This document shows positions 28,177 to 30,408 of a DNA stretch of 30,408 nt, piece by piece (positions within the stretch are counted from its first letter, which is position 1; every line of letters begins with the position of its first letter). Both the position numbers and the translations under genes were made by a program. The notes below the pieces were generated by a model. That model was not told where the DNA came from. It did not search any database and was given only the letters and a program-made list of their open reading frames with translations. The stretch is from Circinella umbellata (taxonomy: Eukaryota; Mucoromycota; Mucoromycetes; Mucorales; Lichtheimiaceae): assembly GCA_025093555.1 (NCBI GenBank), contig JAIWNF010000140.1, positions 1-30,408 of the forward strand, in the 5' to 3' direction.

Positions 28177-29595
28177 ATGTCTAGTCAACCCTCACTCCCT
28201 CCTTACCGTGAATTTGGTAAGCTTATTGATACTCCTACTAAAGCAATTAAGTAAGTATACAAATATCAAAATATATCTTTTTTAATATATTAATTATTAT
28301 TATTTTTTTTTAAAAAATTTAGTTTTCTAAAGACAAATGGTATCCTTAATGAAGAAGTTTTTTGTGACTATGGAAGTCGTATGATTTGGACCTGGCCTCC
28401 TAGTTGGAAATATCCTAAGTGGCATTGTGTATATAGTTGCCGTTGTAAAAGGAGTTCTAAGGCAGTAACTACTGGTAGCTACTTCTTTAATCGTAAGGCT
28501 AATTTGGAGGCTATTCTATGGGTTTTACATGGTTTTGTTGCAAGAAACTCTTTATATGCTCTATCTATTGGAAATCGATTGGATCGTCGCACAGTATCTC
28601 AAATTATTTTTGACATATATCAAGTGATGAATGATGATATTTTGGATGAGGACATTACATTAGGTAAGAGTAATATCTTTATTTAATATACTTTTCTAGT
28701 AATACTCAAACTATGGTAATTTTAGGTGGCCCAGATATTATAGAAGTCCAAATTGATGAAAGTAAATTTAGAAAACGTAAAAATAATCGAGGCCAAAGGG
28801 TAGAAGGTGTATGGGTTTTCGGAATGGTTGAAAAAAAGGCTAATGGACGTGCTGGAAAGGTTTTCATGTCAATTGTTCCTGATCGAAAGGCAGATACCCT
28901 TATCCCATTGATTCAACAGTATATTGTTCCTGGTACTCGGGTTATTTCTGATTGTCATGGCCCTTATATGCGATTACGAAATCTTGGGTTTGACCATATT
29001 GCAGTTAATCATTCCATAGGGTTTGCTACTACAAATAATAGTATAGGTCATACTAATGGTAATGAACTATTTAATACTAATATGATTGAAGGTAATATTT
29101 TTTAATAGCATTAATGATATCTTTCTACTTTTAAGAATATCATATATACTAATATAGCTTATATTATAGGAATGTGGACTGCAGTTAAGCATGCTGTTCC
29201 TCGCCGACATCGAACTGTTTCTAACTGCCCTTGGAAACTATTAGAATTTCTCTGGCGCCGTAAACATTCTAATCATTGGACTAGCCTTTTACAAGGACTT
29301 GCTAGTACCGAATTCTCTACTCGTAATAATAATCATTATACAGAAGATATTATTAATAATTTGCCAACAAGGGTTCCAGGTGATTACTCACAGTATGAAT
29401 ATCAAGAGGATAATCAGCTTATAGAGTTTGTTGATCTTCCAGATGCATATAGTTCTGATTCTGATTCTTCTACAGAATCAGAATCTGATAATCATAGGTA
29501 ATAACTAAGCATCTTTCTATTTGAGCTCCTTTATTAAATACTAAATTTACTTTATTTATAGTGAGTTTACTCCACCTCCGGCTCAGCGTCGCTGA
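28177..29595 (+). CDS. Merlin (IS1016/IS1595-like) transposase, five exons
   Basis: Exons 28177-28250, 28323-28663, 28726-29091, 29170-29497 and 29562-29595; introns 72, 62, 78 and 64 nt, all GT-AG; phases fit, 380 residues and TGA. N-terminal Cys/His segment with WHCVYSCRCKRSS, then a helical region (SIGNRLDRRTVSQIIFD). Catalytic core: first Asp in EVQIDESKFRKRKNNRGQ, followed by GVWVFGMVE; second Asp in RVISDCHGPY; then AVNHSIGF, HTN, and Glu in NTNMIEGMWTAVKHAVPRRH. The second Asp to this Glu is 45 residues, longer than the ~36 I expect in the family, because of an extra stretch between two TN motifs. Acidic Ser/Asp tail. ATG at 28177 opens a short first exon in frame. No disruption seen; it likely moves this element by cut and paste. 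Confidence 0.9.
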
Positions 29596-30015
29596 ACAAA
29601 TTAAATGAAGCTTTTATTAAGATTATATGCTATATATACAGTATATTAAGTCTTCTCTTACCTTTATATTTCTTATTATTTTTTCTTATCCCTATCTTTA
29701 TATCATCAAAATAAGTTGCTTAATACTTTTATAAAATCATGCTTATATTGTATATAGTAGTATAGTATATCTATAGATTATCTTATAGTTTAATATGTTT
29801 TTAGTGATTATCCTTTTTTTTCAAAAAAATTCAAAACTTTGAAAATGTGAGGTCCTTAACTTTAAATGCTTCGTTTGTGTGATTCACTGCATGCTAAGCC
29901 ACATAATAAACACCATTAGATAGACAGGAAGCACTACTATTACTATGCCAAATCTAATGTCCGCCGGTCACGTGGTTACCTTAAAATGGATTGGTTCTTA
30001 TAATGTACGATAACC
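29596..30015. other. 3' region of the Merlin element
   Basis: AT-rich, no reading frame of note, ends in the terminal repeat beginning near 29985. Presumably holds the poly(A) site. Confidence 0.5.
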
Positions 30016-30055
30016 GCAGCGATTAGTCATATAAATTTACAACGGATCTGACATT

Positions 30056-30067
30056 TGGTAGCGACAG
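30056..30067 (+). promoter_or_regulatory. Primer-binding site of family B copy 2
   Basis: TGGTAGCGACAG, 2 nt (TT) after the LTR end at 30053. Same 12-mer as in the two other retrotransposons. Confidence 0.85.
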
Positions 30068-30087
30068 AAGAAAATCGATTCATCAAC

Positions 30088-30408
30088 ATGGATAATCAAC
30101 AACAACCTGATAATATGGAACAACAACCTGATAATATGGAACAACAAACGATAATGACGATGCTTCAATCATTACAACAAATAATGCGGCAACAACAACA
30201 ACAAGCGGAACAAATTGCAAACTTACGTACACAACCAACAAGACCTGTGGCTAATACTGATGAACATCAATCATTGGCAAAAATCGTTCGTCCCCGTCAA
30301 CTGGATACGTTTCATGGCGAACGCACAGTCCAACAGGTAGAAGCATGGTTATACTCATTAGAAAAATATGTGGAATTTGTAAACATTGATGATCACCAAA
30401 TTGTGTTG
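30088..30408 (+). CDS. gag: Ty3-type gag, N-terminal part, cut by the window end
   Basis: 107 codons open to the last base, starting M-D-N-Q-Q-Q about 20 nt after the PBS. It has a Gln-rich start with repeated NMEQQ units, then the capsid beginning (VQQVEAWLYSLEKYVEFV). It matches the decayed minus-strand copy at 4306-5327 but has sense codons where that copy has its first stop. The capsid core and zinc knuckle would lie beyond the window. Confidence 0.88.
   Translation, partial: MDNQQQPDNMEQQPDNMEQQTIMTMLQSLQQIMRQQQQQAEQIANLRTQPTRPVANTDEHQSLAKIVRPRQLDTFHGERTVQQVEAWLYSLEKYVEFVNIDDHQIVL

Larger units (their letters stand above)
27680..30015 (+). mobile_element. Merlin-superfamily DNA transposon, 2336 bp, apparently intact
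   Basis: A perfect 8-bp target duplication GCAGCGAT lies at 27672-27679 and 30016-30023, and the LTR reads on uninterrupted across it. The ends start GG and share about 22 of the first 28 positions, with TATAAGAACCAATCC identical. The gene inside encodes an IS1016/IS1595-like DDE transposase. 8-9 bp duplications and GG ends are Merlin traits. Confidence 0.92.
27038..30053 (+). repeat. 5' LTR of family B copy 2, interrupted by Merlin
   Basis: Starts TGTCGCGTCTGAAGCGGG and ends GGATCTGACA. Without the insert it is 672 bp, against 691 bp in the first copy. Upstream of TATATAAATACC (about 27471-27482) are four perfect palindromes at 27263-27280, 27309-27327, 27373-27390 and 27399-27424. Confidence 0.9.
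27038..30408 (+). mobile_element. Ty3-type retrotransposon family B copy 2, 5' part, runs off the window
   Basis: 5' LTR (27038-27679, resumed at 30024-30053), PBS and the start of gag, all homologous to the minus-strand copy at 4210-6053. The LTR is interrupted by a Merlin transposon. The gag frame is open to the window end, so this copy may be a full-length element. It begins 11 bp upstream of tRNA-Asp in the opposite orientation. Confidence 0.9.

Overview
The window is an AT-rich stretch of eukaryotic, most likely fungal, DNA. It is almost entirely nested transposable elements around two tRNA genes, and I found no ordinary host protein-coding gene. The basis for 'fungus' is indirect: very short GT-AG introns (about 59-117 nt, mostly 60-85), and a mix of Ty3-type retrotransposons primed by a tRNA ending in CGCTACCA together with MULE, CACTA (tnp2), Tc1/mariner and Merlin DNA transposons. 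An early-diverging filamentous fungus (Mucoromycota-like) is my best guess, but the species cannot be read from the sequence.

Layout. 3-3727: a MULE with ~425-bp terminal inverted repeats and a four-exon transposase gene carrying two frameshifts. 4210-6053: a truncated Ty3-type element on the minus strand (family B), consisting of an LTR, primer-binding site and broken gag. 6058-6296 and 6301-7501: two further LTR-like units. These three TG...CA units are stacked head to tail, separated only by AAAA, and the last ends exactly 11 bp before a tRNA-Glu gene (7513-7584). 7595-12986: a complete 5.4-kb Ty3-type element (family A, minus strand) with apparently identical 406-bp LTRs, a 4-bp AAAC target duplication, PBS, polypurine tract, intact gag and a pol with two in-frame stops. 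The gag-pol junction has a GGGAAAC slippery site, a 6-nt spacer and a hairpin.

13051-26886: a 13.8-kb CACTA-type element with CACTGGA ends, arrays of TTTGAG/CTCAAA subterminal repeats, a decayed tnp2-type transposase on the plus strand and two accessory genes on the minus strand. It has itself received a solo LTR (13058-13403), a foldback element with ~705-bp arms and a central minisatellite (18783-20710), and a Tc1-type transposon with an intact transposase (24762-26431). The foldback element splits one accessory gene and is flanked by a perfect 9-bp duplication, so the original exon can be followed across it.

26955-27026: tRNA-Asp on the minus strand. Exactly 11 bp upstream of its 5' end starts a second family B retrotransposon (27038 to the window end, plus strand). 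Its LTR is split by an apparently intact 2.3-kb Merlin transposon (27680-30015, 8-bp duplication GCAGCGAT) with a five-exon transposase gene. Its gag opens at 30088 and runs off the window.

How it fits together. The tRNA genes are the fixed points. Several Ty3-type elements appear to have entered at the same spot upstream of tRNA genes (AAAA at -11 to -8), pushing older copies outward, as yeast Ty3 does at Pol III start sites. The DNA transposons then nested inside those elements. The least damaged parts are the family A gag with its LTRs, the Tc1 transposase, the Merlin transposase and the visible part of the second family B gag. All splice sites, repeat borders and identities were read by eye; no alignment or database search was run.
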